Assembly (NCBI GenBank): GCA_022828595.1
Contig: JAKGHH010000003.1
Span: 57,959,759-58,023,758, forward strand
From: Nelumbo lutea
Taxonomy: Eukaryota; Streptophyta; Magnoliopsida; Proteales; Nelumbonaceae
Direction of reading: 5' to 3'
Length of the DNA: 64,000 nt
The notes beneath the pieces were generated by a model. The model was not told where the DNA came from and made no database searches. It worked only from the letters and a program-made list of their open reading frames with translations. This document shows positions 23,001 to 35,097 of the stretch, in pieces. A program made the translations under genes and the position numbers. Every line of letters starts with the position of its first letter. Within the stretch, counting starts at the first letter, position 1.

Positions 23001-23898
23001 GAACTACGGACCCACTGTTTTCTTCCATCCTGATGAGATTTATTTGCCCTCCTCTGTGCCATGGTTTTTTAAAAATGGTGCTTTGTTGTACCGAAAAGGT
23101 AAATCAGCTGGAGAGGCGATTGATTCTAGAGGTTCAAATTTGCCAAGTGGTGGGTCTAATGATGGAGAGTTTTGGATTGACTTGCCGAATGATGACCAGA
23201 ATAACATCAAATATGGCAACATAGAAAGTGCAGAACTGTATGTTCATGTGAAGCCAGCTCTAGGAGGAATCTTCACTGATATTGTAATGTGGATTTTTTG
23301 CCCATTCAATGGGCCAGCCACAATCAAGGTTGGGGCAGTTAATTTTGCACTTAATAGGGTAGGGCAGCATGTGGGTGATTGGGAACATTTCACACTCCGT
23401 GTGAGTAACTTCACTGGTGAGCTCTGGAGTATGTACTTCTCACAGCACAGTGGGGGAGAATGGGTGGATGCTTGTAACTTGGAGTTCATTAAGGGAAACA
23501 AGGCAATTGTTTACTCATCAAAGAGTGGTCATGCAAGCTTTGCACATCCTGGAAACTATATTCAAGGATCTACAAAGCTGGGGATTGGAGTTAGGAATGA
23601 TGCTGCTCAAAGCAACTTTTTTGTGGATTCAAGCATCAAGTATCAAATTGTTGCAGCAGAATATCTTGGAGATGGAATTGTTACTGAGCCTTGTTGGTTG
23701 CAGTTTATGAGAGAGTGGGGTCCAACCATTGTGTACAATTCAAGATCTGAACTGGAAAAGATTATCAGTCTTCTTCCATTTTTGATCAGGTTTTCAGTGG
23801 AAAGCATTTTTGATAAGTTCCCAGTTGAGCTATATGGAGAGGAGGGACCAACTGGGCCCAAGGAGAAGAACAATTGGGTGGGGGATGAGAGAGATTAA
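20021..23898 (+). CDS. Vps62/DUF946 family protein, two exons (20021..20123, 22292..23898)
   Basis: This is a plant-specific protein of the Vps62/DUF946 family, annotated by similarity as vacuolar protein sorting-associated; its biochemical role is not established. Exon 1 starts at ATG 20021 (MFGCKCFYW...) and ends ...IPEWPEG with donor AAG|GTAGGA. The acceptor is TTTTCAG at 22285-22291, and exon 2 resumes in frame as [15 protein letters not shown]. The spliced product is 569 residues, normal for the family. Recognisable blocks: [19 protein letters not shown] (near residue 80), [19 protein letters not shown] (near 135), [12 protein letters not shown] (near 393) and SQHSGGEW (near 418). I see no signal peptide or membrane span. 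An in-frame ATG at 22189 lies in the intron and was not used as start. The frame is intact, so the gene looks functional. Confidence 0.93.
20875..21254. repeat. 190-bp direct duplication in the Vps62/DUF946 intron
   Basis: Two copies start near 20875 and 21065 and share AAAATACACTGAACCACCTG, ATCTAGTGGGG(G/A)ATGA and TATTGTACAATTGGTCTAT in the same order. They differ at roughly one position in seven by eye. The copies lie wholly inside the 2168-bp intron. Confidence 0.85.
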
Positions 23899-25081
23899 CA
23901 TTAACCCCATGGTCCACTCACTTGAACAGTCCCATTGGTGTTGTTCCATACATGTTAAAAGAGTGTGCATTCGGAAATAGTCAATCTTGTACCAGTGTAT
24001 ACTATCATTCTTGTAAACATATTGTAGAGCATGGAGGTAGAGAGAGAGAGAGAGGGAGATTCTTCTGTTTTAAAGTAAGTTTGTTGAAACAAAGGTGAAA
24101 TTTCAGGTTCTTGCATGTTAGAAGAAGTCAAACAATCAAGAACCAGATGAATTGAAGATTGCAGGAGTACCTTTTAAACAGATCTACAGAGAAGCTGCAC
24201 GAGAATACTGTCTGCACTGGTCTTGTAAGAAGATGCTTTTGATGGTCTAGCTATGAAACGTTTGGATATCATTGGTTTCCTTGTCTAAGTTCACATCTCT
24301 TGTTTGGAACCAGATGGCGACATCACAGCAAAGGAGAAAGCAATTCTCTGTGAATCAGACTAGAAGAGCAGTGTCCCTGGAAGGGGGATTCATACCAGCT
24401 GCACTAATGCTCCTATAGTCTATACCAGGCTGCGGAAGCTCCTCTACCCCTTGAACCCATATATACTCAGAGGAGTCGTGGCTGTGGTAGCTTCACTTTT
24501 CTCTCTCATTCTCTCTCTGTCTCTTCCTCCCGCCATCTCTCTTTGGTGTAATGTAGAAGTTGAGTTTTGGGAAAAGTTGCGAGTTTGATAAAAAGATTGA
24601 ATTGTGCGTATGGTTTGAACTTTTCCAGTGATAGTGATGCCAGTAACTGAAAATTCAGGTACTCACTTCTCATCAGATTGCATATACAACACTGGAAGTC
24701 CATGTTTTGAGTGTTGTAAATGCTTCCTTTATGGTTCTCAGTAAGATTTTGCGGTTATCAGTTCTTGTAGTTTGGTATCTTTTTGTAGACACAACGAATG
24801 TGAAATGTGTGAATCTGTCCATTTGAAACCAGAATTTATTTACCAAGAACCTGTTTAAACTCCTTTCCTTGACAAAAAGAAGTGAAGAGTTCACATGGAC
24901 GAATTAAGGGAGCAAGCCAGATTAACAGGCAGTCTTACAGGTGGAACTTGGGTGGTATTTCCAGAGAGCTCCACCTGTTCTCTTTTGCATGTTATGTTTT
25001 ATTGTTGGGCTGTATCTGGTGAAGGCCCAACTCCACTAGATTATAGAATTGTTTAAACAAGATATTGCCTGAGTCTAAAAA
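23899..25081 (+). other. 3' flank of the Vps62/DUF946 gene
   Basis: The sequence after the stop at 23896-23898 holds a (GA)n run at about 24041-24058 and a CT-rich run at 24499-24540. It probably includes the 3' UTR, but no single polyadenylation signal stands out. No other gene is recognised up to the LINE. Confidence 0.45.
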
Positions 25082-25249
25082 TCCTTTTTTTTTTTTTGTT
25101 TTTTTGGGAAAAGATCTCTCATTGTTCGGTGTAACTTTTTTTATTGGATAGCTAAAGGAATTACAAAATTCGGGCAAATGAACAGTCTGGCGCATCTGAT
25201 AGAACAATATAAATTATACAATCCAAGTCCCAAGCAATAGAAGCAGCTG

Positions 25250-25690
25250 CTGAGATTTCTTTGTGGTGACCTTCATTAGCTAGCAATCTGCTGCTTGATT
25301 GCCTTTCTTGTGGGTGTGGTTGTACTTCACTCTTAGATGACCTTCACAGGCAATCTTATGGCACCCTTCTATTAATTTTAAATCTCCAAGTAGCTTCGAA
25401 CGAACCCTTGAGCACTTCCATAGTTGTCTTCGAGTCACCTTAGATAATTACTTGCTCCGCTCCTATTTCTTTGGCCAACTTGTGGGCTTTCAGCCCCACT
25501 CTCATCTCTGCTTCAGTTATGGTAGATGAAGCTATCACACCTACTTTTATTTTTAATGTCTCTCCCTTATGATTTCAAGCAATGTAACCATAGGCACCAC
25601 CTATCCTCTTGAGTTTTGATGCATCGAAGTTCATTTTAATTTTGTTAGGACTAGGAGGGGTTTGCTTCACCCAAATAACTCATTTTTCTT
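25250..25690 (-). pseudogene. LINE RNase H domain, broken
   Basis: Minus-strand translation gives TEAEMRVGLKAHKLAKEIG, then EQVIIQGDSKTTMEVLKG, and near the end YNHTHKKGNQAADCL. These match the RVT_3-type RNase H found at the C-terminus of plant L1 elements (E, D and the final HxxxGNxxAD motif). An internal stop follows INRRVP. It is part of the LINE and not a host gene. Confidence 0.8.
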
Positions 25691-25755
25691 TATTTTTTAC
25701 GAGGGCCTGCCTCTCCTATGCCTCTACATAGTCTCAAACGTTTTGTAACACTTTA

Positions 25756-26016
25756 GGCTCAGTTTGGAAGGAGTACAAATGCAAATATGTACAATAAAAT
25801 ACATACAAAATACAAGGTTTGGCACTCTACACATCTGTAGAATGCGAAACTTTGTATTTTGTATTATTTTGTATGTATTTGAATTGTATATATTTGTATT
25901 TGTATTTGTATTCTTTCCAAACTGAGCCAGTTTAGGAGGAATACAAATATAAATATGCAAGTACAAAACCTGGTATTTTCTATTTATTTATATTTGTACT
26001 CTACTCAAACTGAGCC
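25756..26016. mobile_element. Tourist-type (PIF/Harbinger) MITE, 261 bp
   Basis: GGCTCAGTTTGGAAGGAGTA at the left end pairs with TACTCTACTCAAACTGAGCC at the right, and the 3-bp duplication TTA flanks both sides (25753-25755 and 26017-26019). The inside contains another inverted end (TTTCCAAACTGAGCC near 25913-25927), so it may be a nested or partly duplicated foldback. It separates the RNase H and zf-RVT parts of the LINE. Confidence 0.85.
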
Positions 26017-26029
26017 TTAGAAACAATTT

Positions 26030-26280
26030 CTGGTGTGCTATATAGTTTTGTTATTGAACACCTTTTCATTTCTATTTTTCCATGGATACCACATAAACAA
26101 AACAGGCTTTTTCCTAACAATAGCTGGTCTAGCTTTATTTTGCTTCAGTGGACAGATCTGTCAACCAATCTAACATCGATGGTTTGTTGCGTGGATCGGG
26201 GAGGTGGCATTTGGTCCAAAGGATGTGGTCCACATTTTCCGGAAGTCCACAAATCATGCAATCTAGGTTACAATTGATAC
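26030..26280 (-). pseudogene. LINE zf-RVT / pre-RNase H segment
   Basis: Minus-strand reading gives CDLHDLWTSGKCGPHPLDQM and then a W...KIEMKRC-like stretch. This corresponds to the Cys/His segment and the WxxWKxRNxxVF motif that lie between reverse transcriptase and RNase H in plant LINEs. It is in the expected position and orientation. Stops are present. Confidence 0.6.
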
Positions 26281-26294
26281 CTCTACTAAACAAT

Positions 26295-26748
26295 TAGGAA
26301 TGACAACGGGTTGGGGATCATATTCTCTATCCCCAACCCTAATTTAAAAAAAAAATCTCCATCTACGACCCTGATCCCCGTTTGGAGATAAAAGGTATCC
26401 TCCATCATCGATCCCTAACAGATGGGTTCCCTGCGGGGACCCAAATCCTTAAAATTTGTTGATTAACAATATTTTTTTAAAAATTAAATTTACTTAAAAT
26501 AAAAGAAAATTTTAAAATATAAATAATATTTTAAATATATATATATATATAACACAGTACATATACATATTTAATATAAATAATATAATATATAATCAGG
26601 GTTGGGGGCGGGGTGGGGACTTCATTCTCCATTCCCGACCCCAACCCCAATCAGGAATCCCTATTAATCCCCATTCCCATCCCTTTCCCGTCAAATCAAT
26701 TCTGATCCCTAACTCAACGGGCAAGGTTGGAGAAAATTGCCATCCCTA
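26295..26748. mobile_element. hAT-type MITE, copy A (454 bp)
   Basis: It begins TAGGAATGACAACGGG and ends AATTGCCATCCCTA, the inverted form of the common plant hAT end TAGGGATGGCAATT. GGGTTGGGGAT and CCCCAACCC clusters lie just inside both ends, with an AT-rich core. The flanking 8-mers TAAACAAT and TAAATAGG match at 5 of 8 positions only. It is non-coding. Confidence 0.75.
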
Positions 26749-26889
26749 TAAATAGGGCAAAAGCCAATTTTACTAAGAATATACCCTTATTATTCACCCC
26801 CCTTCCCTCTCATCCTCTCTCTAATGGGACAACTATTGCTAGAACTTTCTTTGTTATGGGCATAGGGAGCATTCGATTTATCTTGTCCA

Positions 26890-27368
26890 CATTCAAAGAG
26901 AGAAATTTTCTCCATCTCCGCTGGGTACTCGACCTCCCTAATCTAATGGGGTTGGGGATGGAGATTGCTTTGCTGGAGTGGAGATGAGGATGGTGATTAA
27001 TTGAGATCCTCGATTGGGGATGAGGAATGAAGTCCCCACCTCACCTCGACCCTAATTAAATATTATTCATATTAAATATATATGATATTATTTATATTAT
27101 ATATATATATATCAATATATATTTAAAATATTATTTATATTTTAAAATTTCTCTTTATTTTAAATAAATTTATTTGTCAAAAAATACTATTAATTAAAAA
27201 ATTTCTAGGATTTGGGTCCTTGCGGGGAACCCATCTCCATTGGCGATCAATGATGGATGATTACTTTAACCTTCAGAGATCAATGTCAGGAATAGGGATT
27301 TATTTCAAAATCGGGTCGACAACAGGGAATATAATCCCTGTCCCATACTCGCCTTGTTACCTTTCCTA
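26890..27368. mobile_element. hAT-type MITE, copy B, inverted relative to copy A
   Basis: It reads like the reverse complement of copy A: AATTTTCTCC near its left end, GAATGAAGTCCCCACC near 27027, an AT-rich core, CGGGGAACCCATCT near 27224, and TTGTTACCTTTCCTA at 27354-27368. The left terminus is degraded and placed only approximately. With copy A it forms a pair of inverted repeats separated by about 140 bp. Confidence 0.65.
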
Positions 27369-27491
27369 TACACATTCCAATTTTTGTTGCAAATGTTTAT
27401 TATGGTGTCCACTTTACTATTGTCATCAACCTGGACTCATTTCTTTAAGGGGGTACTCGCTTGACCAAGTACATTTCTTGTCATTGCCAAT

Positions 27492-27906
27492 TAGGGATGG
27501 CAACGGAGCAGGTTTGTGGAAGGTTTTGTAAATTCAAGACCCTACCCACCTCCCTAAACCTTCCAACCAATAACTGCCCCAAAACCCATAGTGGGTAGGA
27601 CTTTGAAAATCCAAACCCTCTCCACATATGAAAATGTAAAACCCTCCTTGCCCTACCCTTCCTGCATTCAAGGATAGGACGGCTTGGGTTCTAGAACCCA
27701 CATCTAATTTCCTATTATTTATTGTTATATATAAGTAATAAATAAGCACAACAACACAAACAAACAATAAAATTTTCAATTATTTGATTAAAATAATTAT
27801 CCATCATATAAAAATCAAAATATTATAAAATTCAACACTTAATACATAAAGTTCATATGCTTTCAAACAATATGTGAGTGGGAAAGGGTAGAAATTGCCA
27901 TTCTTA
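27492..27906. mobile_element. hAT-type MITE, 415 bp, with 7/8 target duplication
   Basis: The element starts TAGGGATGGCAACGG and ends AAATTGCCATTCTTA. The flanks are TTGCCAAT (27484-27491) and GTGCCAAT (27907-27914), seven of eight identical, as expected for an hAT insertion. It interrupts the LINE downstream of its reverse transcriptase. Confidence 0.85.
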
Positions 27907-27913
27907 GTGCCAA

Positions 27914-29290
27914 TCCTCCGAGCTACACATTTCTTAATGTTCTCTCTCTTGCTACAAATGCCTCTCCACTCCCAAGATGCTTGCTTTCTCTGGGATGCTT
28001 GCTTGTGGTAAGTCTCCACCTTTTAATAAGTTCCACTTTCCTTATACTGGAGCGGTTACCATTGTGTTTTGATGTACAGATTCAATCCCATTTTTTTAGG
28101 CTAAAAGGTTTCTATCATTTCTTTTCCCCCATAAGAATTTTTTTCTGGAGCTTGTCTATTTCATCTGTGGTATGTTTGGGGAATTGGAACATGCTCATTT
28201 GGTATTGAGCCATGCTTCCTATAACTTCCTTAATCATCTTGGATCTTCCATCTAGAGATCAAACTTTACTTCTCCAACCCTCTAATTTACTTTTTAATCC
28301 TATCTATGCTTTCTTGAAATATAGATTTTGTTACTCTTCCATTTATCAATTATCATGGGTGCCCCAAGATACTTCCCATCTTTTTCTTAATGGATTTTTA
28401 TAAAATTTTCAACTATTTTTTAGAGTTTCCTCGAGAGATTATCAAAAAGAAAAAAAAATACAAGACTGACTTTTGATAATTGGATTGATGCCTTTGCATA
28501 AGCTTTCAATATATTCATTACTGTAATATTGGCACTTATGGTAGCTTTTAAAAAAAACCTTCTACAAAATGTAATATTGGAATAATTGGAAGCCCTCTTT
28601 CTGGTTGGTTGCCTAATTCCTCTTTTTGTATTACCATTTTTCCTATGAATCTGCCAAGTGAGAGCTTCCTCGCACATGACAAATATATAACGGGATAAGA
28701 GGCCACCTTATCTTATCCCTCTTGTTGGGCAAAATTTTTCCCATGGGGAGACATTTACTAGCACTTGATAATTTACAGTAGTGATGCCCATGATCAAATT
28801 TACCCATCTTTGGTTGAGCCCCAAAATTTCTAAGGATTTTTAATATAAATCCATTCAATTTTATCATATGCTTTTTTTTAATCTATTGTAAAGGCGACCA
28901 AGCCTGTTTTACATTTTTTTGTGGTTTATGGTATGAATAATTTCATGAGTAGTGAATAATTTAATATGTAATACATGATTTCTCTTTCCAGCACAAAGAA
29001 AGACTAATGAGGGGTACTACTTTTTCCAAATTTGGTTTAACCCTATTTACAAGGATTAACAATGATTTCGTATATTTTGTATACTACATTACATAAGCTA
29101 ATGGGTCTAAAATGCTTTGGTTTTTTCTGGGTTCTCCCTTTCTGGGTTAGCATTATATAAGTACTATTTAGTTTCTTGGTCATTCTGCCAAAGTGAACAA
29201 ATGCCTCAATCACTTGAATTACTGATTCTCTAGTAATTTCCCTACATCCCTTAAAGAAGTTGGCATTCAACCATTAGGTCTAGGCGCTTA
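27914..29290 (-). pseudogene. LINE reverse transcriptase (ORF2), broken
   Basis: Minus-strand pieces in order are: KPKHFRPISLCNVVYKI (29043-29270), the classic plant LINE RT motif; NGFILKILRNFG and then a frame reading RG.RQGDPLSPYIF (28643-28867); a degraded active-site stretch around 28560-28600; NILKAYAKAS (near 28500); and SWEWRGICSKRENIKK (near 27950). Frameshifts separate these blocks, and the FADD catalytic dyad is not readable, so the copy is inactive. RT copies LINE RNA into DNA at the nicked target in working copies. Confidence 0.88.
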
Positions 29291-30109
29291 AAATCACTAA
29301 TGGAATTTAATAATGCTTCTTTAATTTCTTCCCTCTGAATCTCTTGCCCAAGTCTTTCATTGTCTGCCTCTCACACAATGGGTTAGAGAACCTCTAGGAA
29401 TTCATCACCATTTCCGGTTGTTCCACTTTGTTTATTAGAGTTGGGTTATATAATTGTTGTCTCTATTTTGTAGCTTACAAATTCTATTTGTCTACTTCCT
29501 AATGATCGATGTCAGGTGAAAGAATCTGATATTTTCATCTCCACTTTGGAGCCAGTTTAGTTTGAGCTCAACATACCTCTTTTCTTTTTAGAAATTATAA
29601 GTCTTTTTTGTAGTGCTCTCTCACTTTTCCATATGATATTATTTTTCCCACGTTGTCCTTTTTGGATTTGACTTAATAGACCCATAATTATTCTTTTTTT
29701 TTTCATCAATATATTTCCAAATTTCAGCTAATTCAAGATTCTTTTTTTGCAAGTTCTCTAGTCTTAGCAATGTACTTCCCATGTACTCTTTATAACCCTT
29801 TATTTATTTATTTATTTATTGAGGGGTCAAGTTTCCACATGGATTTAACTAATCTAAACAGCTTTAGGCCCCAATTAACTTTGCTTGACATTGTAAGTAA
29901 TAGTAGGGCATGATCCAAGGTGAGAAAAGGTAGATGATCGAGTGTTGCTTCTGTAAATCACACCCTTTACTTACTCTTCATTTGAAAGCACCCTGTCGAG
30001 TTTTTCAAAATGATTTCCTCTCTTCCACAAAAATTTTCTCCCTTTGGCTTCCATTTCATCTCCTTCAGTCTGGTTGACCTCCTGGTCCTCATCTTCTTCT
30101 CAGTAAGTA

Positions 30110-30640
30110 TTACTCTTCATCATCCCCTTTGGTCATCGGATCTTCGTCTTCCTCATTATTGGCCCCATCACTCCCACCATTGAACATTCGTGCCTTAGCT
30201 TTCCTTGAAGTGTTGGTATTTGAGTCTAAATTTTTCAACTTGCGAAAGATCACTTTGGTCCAACCTTTCCCACTCTTGGGTTTCTCTAGCTTGCTTTTTG
30301 AGCCACATCTCATTGCTTTGTGGCCAAGTCTTCCATAGGTCATGCAAAGATTAAATATGTTTTGGTAGAGAGCCTTATACATTGTAGTTTGTCCTTCTAT
30401 AGAGATAGGAATCTCGAAAATGAAAAGGAGCCCATAGGATCACATTCACACAAACTCTATCAAATATTGGTTGGTCCTGAGATAAAAGTATTCTCATCAA
30501 GATTAATCAATGGTCCTATATCGGCCAAGATCATCCTTAGTTTAGAATTCAAGAGGAAGACCCGAGATACAAATTCATAGATCCGATCTACTCAAGTGAT
30601 GATGGAAGGGGTTGAACCCTAGGTAACCTTGGGTCCTTAC
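30110..30640 (-). pseudogene. LINE ORF1 (DUF4283 / zinc knuckle), broken
   Basis: Minus-strand frame 30110-30382 reads NLCMTYGRLGHKAMRC, a decayed CCHC knuckle with the spacing of the plant LINE ORF1 zf-CCHC_4 type. An acidic and basic tail follows (NEEDEDPMTKGDDEE). Upstream (30383-30610) VFLLNSKLRMILADIGPLI and CDPMGSF resemble the DUF4283 RNA-binding part. The second and third zinc ligands are lost. Confidence 0.7.
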
Positions 30641-30900
30641 TAAGGACAAACTCATTGTCAGGTGTAACCTTGTCCCTTCCATCCCGACACGCACAAGAAA
30701 TGGAGAAAGGAGGAAGTATGCATGGCATTTTTAAGGCATTCAACTATATGGGTTTCTTGGCTCAAATTTCTTTCTCCACAGCTTGGGTTGGGCTAGTGTT
30801 TGTGAGACAGTCCCATAGATCGGTTGTAGCCCATTGTAAATCTTATACATTGTCTCTGCTAGACTTGTACAACTTGGACTAGTCAGATTTTCATGTCTAA

Positions 30901-32395
30901 CCTAATGGAATACCAAAACTGGCAATGACCATACCAAATAGTCATCAAGTTGTTAAGCCCAATGACATCAAGGAAGAAGAATTCATCAGGCTAAAGCAAA
31001 CAGTACCATAAGAAAGAAGAACCATTGAACTAGTGCTATTGTTTTAAATGGTGGGTTCGGAGTTCTTTTACTAGTGATGGAGGGCCAACTCGAGACCCAC
31101 CGAACCAATTGACGCCAGTTCAAGCTTCGAAAGGACTCCTTATGCCAACCAACCTGCATCGGATGATGGTGATCACATCGAATGATGGACGTCGAAGGCA
31201 TGCTGAAGAAAAGTTCAAAGTTGCTTTACAAGTCGAGTTTCCTAGTTGCGTTACAAGTTCGAATTACCTAGTTGTTTTACACTACAAGTTTACTAGTGTT
31301 TGTTATAAATACTCCTGTTTCTAAGCTTCAATAACACACACAAGAATTTCTTCTATCAATTCTCTCTACTAAGCTCTACGCCTAGTTCTTTACGTGAGGC
31401 TTTCAAGTCCGAAGCCGAAATCGATCGCCCGGGTGCTTGTAGCGTTAGCTCGGTCGAGTGCATCACGCTGCATCAACTAGGCATGGTGAGATGTTTTGGA
31501 ATTGCAGTAATTATTGGGTCCCTTCTCTTGGTTTTGTTAATTTGAAGTTGAAGTCGTATTTAATGGATCATTTGGTTTCTATTTTGGTGAAATTAGTGCA
31601 GGGTTTCTTTTGTTATGAAATTAGGGAGGTACAAGCTTTGCCTGGGTCCAAATACACTGTCCTCAATGAAAGTAGCTTAACCAAAGCTATAGCCCTCCCA
31701 AACAGTGATGTAGAACAGTTTGTTTTTAAGTTTTTAGAAGCACATGATTGATAGAAAAGGAGCTGAGGCCAAAAAGACATTGAATTTTCAAATAGCCATA
31801 ACTTTTGATTTGGGTGTTTGTTTTCAACATATAATAAATCAAAGGGGGTACAAATTCCATTGTTTTGGCCTTTAAAAGTTGCATATTGGGAGTTTTGATA
31901 AATATCACATAACCTTTTTCTGTTTAAAAACATAGAAATGGCCTAACTTTGAGAATACAATATATTGGTGACCTTGAAAATCGATACATATTTTATGATA
32001 CACACCAATAGGTATCATATAATGCTAATAAATAGACCATCGTACAAACTTGAAAAAACTCAAAGAAACAGTGCTCTTCTTCCTTCACACTCCCCACTAT
32101 GTCTAATGGGCCCTCGGTATGGATCATGACAATCTCTAACCAACCTTTATAATAATAAATTAATAAATTCAAAATTTCTTGTTCTTGATACCATTGTTGT
32201 TTCTACTTGAAACACTTAAGGTTGATCAATAAAAATTGGCATACAACTATTATTTGAATCTGTTTATAGTTGAAGCAAACGTAGAATAAAAAATGCATGT
32301 GTGGATCATGACAAACATATAGCTGTTTATCTTTCACCAATTTGTATTCATCCATCCAAAACATTTTAGTTAGCAACATAAATGGTCCCAAACCA
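30901..32395. other. Unassigned stretch with an LTR-like or promoter-like segment
   Basis: 31038-31470 resembles an LTR or core promoter: TATAAATA near 31302, a pyrimidine-rich CTATCAATTCTCTCT near 31350, then a GC-richer end with CGAGTGCATCACGCTGCATCA. No partner LTR, primer site or coding region is seen. Open frames at 31458-31751 (+) and 31613-31933 (minus) overlap each other and have no family signature. The rest to 32395 is AT-rich and featureless. Confidence 0.35.
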
Positions 32396-35044
32396 TGTTG
32401 ACCCTATGTGTTTTGATGATAACAAACCTTGTAGACCCTATGGTGTATTAAGTATGTGGCTAACTTAAAAAAGATTCTCCGAGTCTCAATTGTATTAAAG
32501 TAAAATTGCTACCAAACATGGTGAAGTTGAAGCTTTGCTTGATTTAGTTGTTTGAGTTTTATTTTCAAAACACTATCTCCAAGTTTCTCCATTGAGGATG
32601 CTCTAATCAAATTCAAGTATGATAACTCAAAGGTTGAGGATGCTCTAATCTATTGAGGATGTTACTACAAGAACTCAAAGGTTTTTGAGTTTCTTAAGAG
32701 GTAGAATGCTACTACAATTCATCAAGGAAAAAGACTATATCAAACCATGTTTAAAAGTGTCTTATCTTTAGGATCTTTATGTAATCAATTGCATGGGATG
32801 CACTTTCTATGATGCTCAACAAGACCAAACTTGGTTTAACCAACCTTAGAGACCAATAGTTAGAATAGATTTGGTTCCTAGACTTTCCTAAACTTAAACA
32901 TGCATTTACAATGTTAAAAATCTATTTTGAAAGCCAAAGAAAGGGTTACCAAACCTTTGGATAAATACTTTGAAGGTTTTTGACTATGGAACTACCAATA
33001 AGGTAAATTTTCTTGAGCTTTATAATATAGTCAACTACCCTAAAAAGTATAATCGCCTAACTATTACAACCGAGGCATGAAGTGCTTGACTATGAGACAT
33101 AGTCGACTGCCCAAAAAGGCATAGTCAATTACCTATGATACAAAAATGCTCTATTTGAAAAGAATGGTCAACTACCCAAAAATGCATAGTCGACTAATCC
33201 AGACAAACCAAGTTTAAACAAGTATCATTCGATTAATAGAGAAAAAGGATTCTTCATCTAGTAAGTGATTACCAAAATTTGGGAATCAATTACTTTAAAG
33301 AATTTTTTATCGTTTAAAGGCTTAAATGACTATTACTATCTTTGGTAACCCTTCTACTATGTTAAAGCAAATTTGAATCATTACTAATAAGATTGGCAAG
33401 AAGCCTCCAATGGCTAGAAAGTGATCACTTGTTTTCCAGATCTCAATAGAAGTCACTAGCTTGAATCAAAACAAGGAAAAAAGAAAAGAAGAAGCAAGCT
33501 AAGAGGTGGGTCTTTAGAGGTGGGTAAAGCTAAGAAGCCTTTGTGCTCATATAGTCTCACTCATCTATTGAGTGTTTCTTATTAAATCTAAGCATCTTGA
33601 AACAAATTCTTGCAACTAAATAGTTGTGTTATATATTGTTTATATCTGCCTAATGTAGAGTCTTATTCTACCTTTCTACTTTGTTCTTTATTTGTAGTAT
33701 CTTAAGTGTAGGAAGTGTTCTTGGTTGAACACCATCAAGGTTCAATTGGCACTTGGAAGCTTAACTAAAGGTTTGGTAGGCTCTTGTAAGTTCTACCAGT
33801 TAGGTCTTGTTGGCACCCATAAGTCTAAATATTAAGGTCTTGTTGTCTCCCATAAGTCCAACTAGAAAGGTATTGCATGCACCCAAAAGTCCTACCGGTT
33901 GTAAGGCTTTTGTTGATGCCCGAAAATCTAGCTAGTTAGTGGAAATCCTCAAAGGTGGTTTAATGTAGAGGGCGTAAGTAGGTATTTCTACCAAACCTCT
34001 ACAAAATATTGTGTGCCTTGTCTCTATGTTTTTATTGCTTGGTTTTTTTCTTTACTTTTCAAGTTTCTATAGTTATCTTGTTTCTAACATTATTTTATCT
34101 TTTATCTAATTTCTTAAACTTGCATATCTAAAGATCTTGTAATTATTGCATAATATCTTGTTTATTTTCATTTCAACAGCAAGATATAGATATTTTAGTA
34201 TAGTTACTATGCTACTAATTTCACTAACCATACTAGTTGCCCTAACATCTTGGTCTAATAGTTTGAATGCTTCATTAGTTACTAATTTTCACCAACTACT
34301 AACCTATCTTTAGTTGCTTTACATTTACTTTATTACAATTATTTACATTCATTGCTTCAATTATTCAACTGTATCATTTATTTTCAATAGTTACCTTGTT
34401 CTTGAGATTCTAGTAGTAGTCTTTTAATTGCTTGAATCTCAAATTGATTATTCCAATAACTGGTCCTCACAGTTATTATTTTGTGGCTAATCCTACATCT
34501 CAAAATACCTTTACATTTTGTAGTTACTTAAGTTTATTGTTTATTCTTTATATTAACTATAACTGCACTAATACTTCATAGCAGCTCATTTTCTTCATTG
34601 GTACATTTACTTTTAGTTGCTATTTACGTTCAAGTAGTTACTAGCATTTGTTGTTATATATCTATTTAATTGCTAACGTACTCATAGTAGCTCTTTACTT
34701 TCATTGTTACATTTATTTACAACTAGTATTTAAATCCAAACAATTACTTGAGATTATTATTTTATATCTATTCAACTAGTAACACTTGTAACCTTTGTTT
34801 AGTTTATATAACTTCTTTGTTTGATGTTACAGTTCTTTGTTCAATAGTAAAGCTAGTTATATTGAGCAATCTTTTGATTAACTATTGAATACACTAAGTC
34901 TATATCCCTATTACTACTTGAATTGAATCTTCAAGAAGGCTTAGTTTCGGTTTTGGAGGAAGATATTTGAGCTTAATCCATTTAAATTTTTAAGATATAC
35001 CCAATTCACCCCATTCTCAGGTAAGTCCATTGGTCCCTACTACA
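32396..35044 (+). repeat. 5' LTR of a SIRE/Maximus-like copia element
   Basis: It starts TGTTGACCCTATGTGTTTTG and ends ...CCCTACTACA at 35044, followed at 35047 by TGGTATTAAAGCAAG, a slightly decayed primer-binding site for initiator Met-tRNA. The start sequence and the unusually long LTR (about 2.65 kb) are typical of the SIRE/Maximus lineage. Repeated CATAGTCGACTA-like motifs occur at 33020-33200. No second LTR is in the window, so the right half of the element is missing. Confidence 0.78.
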
Positions 35045-35097
35045 AGTGGTATTAAAGCAAGTTCACCAAATTAAAAGAAAAACAACTCAGTGAAATA

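Larger units (their letters stand above)
25082..30900 (-). mobile_element. L1-type LINE, minus strand, interrupted by four MITEs
   Basis: A non-LTR retrotransposon reads on the minus strand from ORF1 (about 30640-30110) through reverse transcriptase (29290-27914) to zf-RVT (26280-26030) and RNase H (25690-25250). It ends in an A-tail seen on the + strand as T13-G-T7 at 25082-25107, preceded by AATAAA-like sequence. Four MITEs (25756-26016, 26295-26748, about 26890-27368, 27492-27906) sit inside it. The 5' end and target duplication were not located; 30640-30900 is assigned by continuity only. Confidence 0.8.

Noticed and set aside
31458..31933. Overlapping open frames of about 100 codons on both strands
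   Set aside because: No recognisable motif, and each covers the other on the opposite strand.
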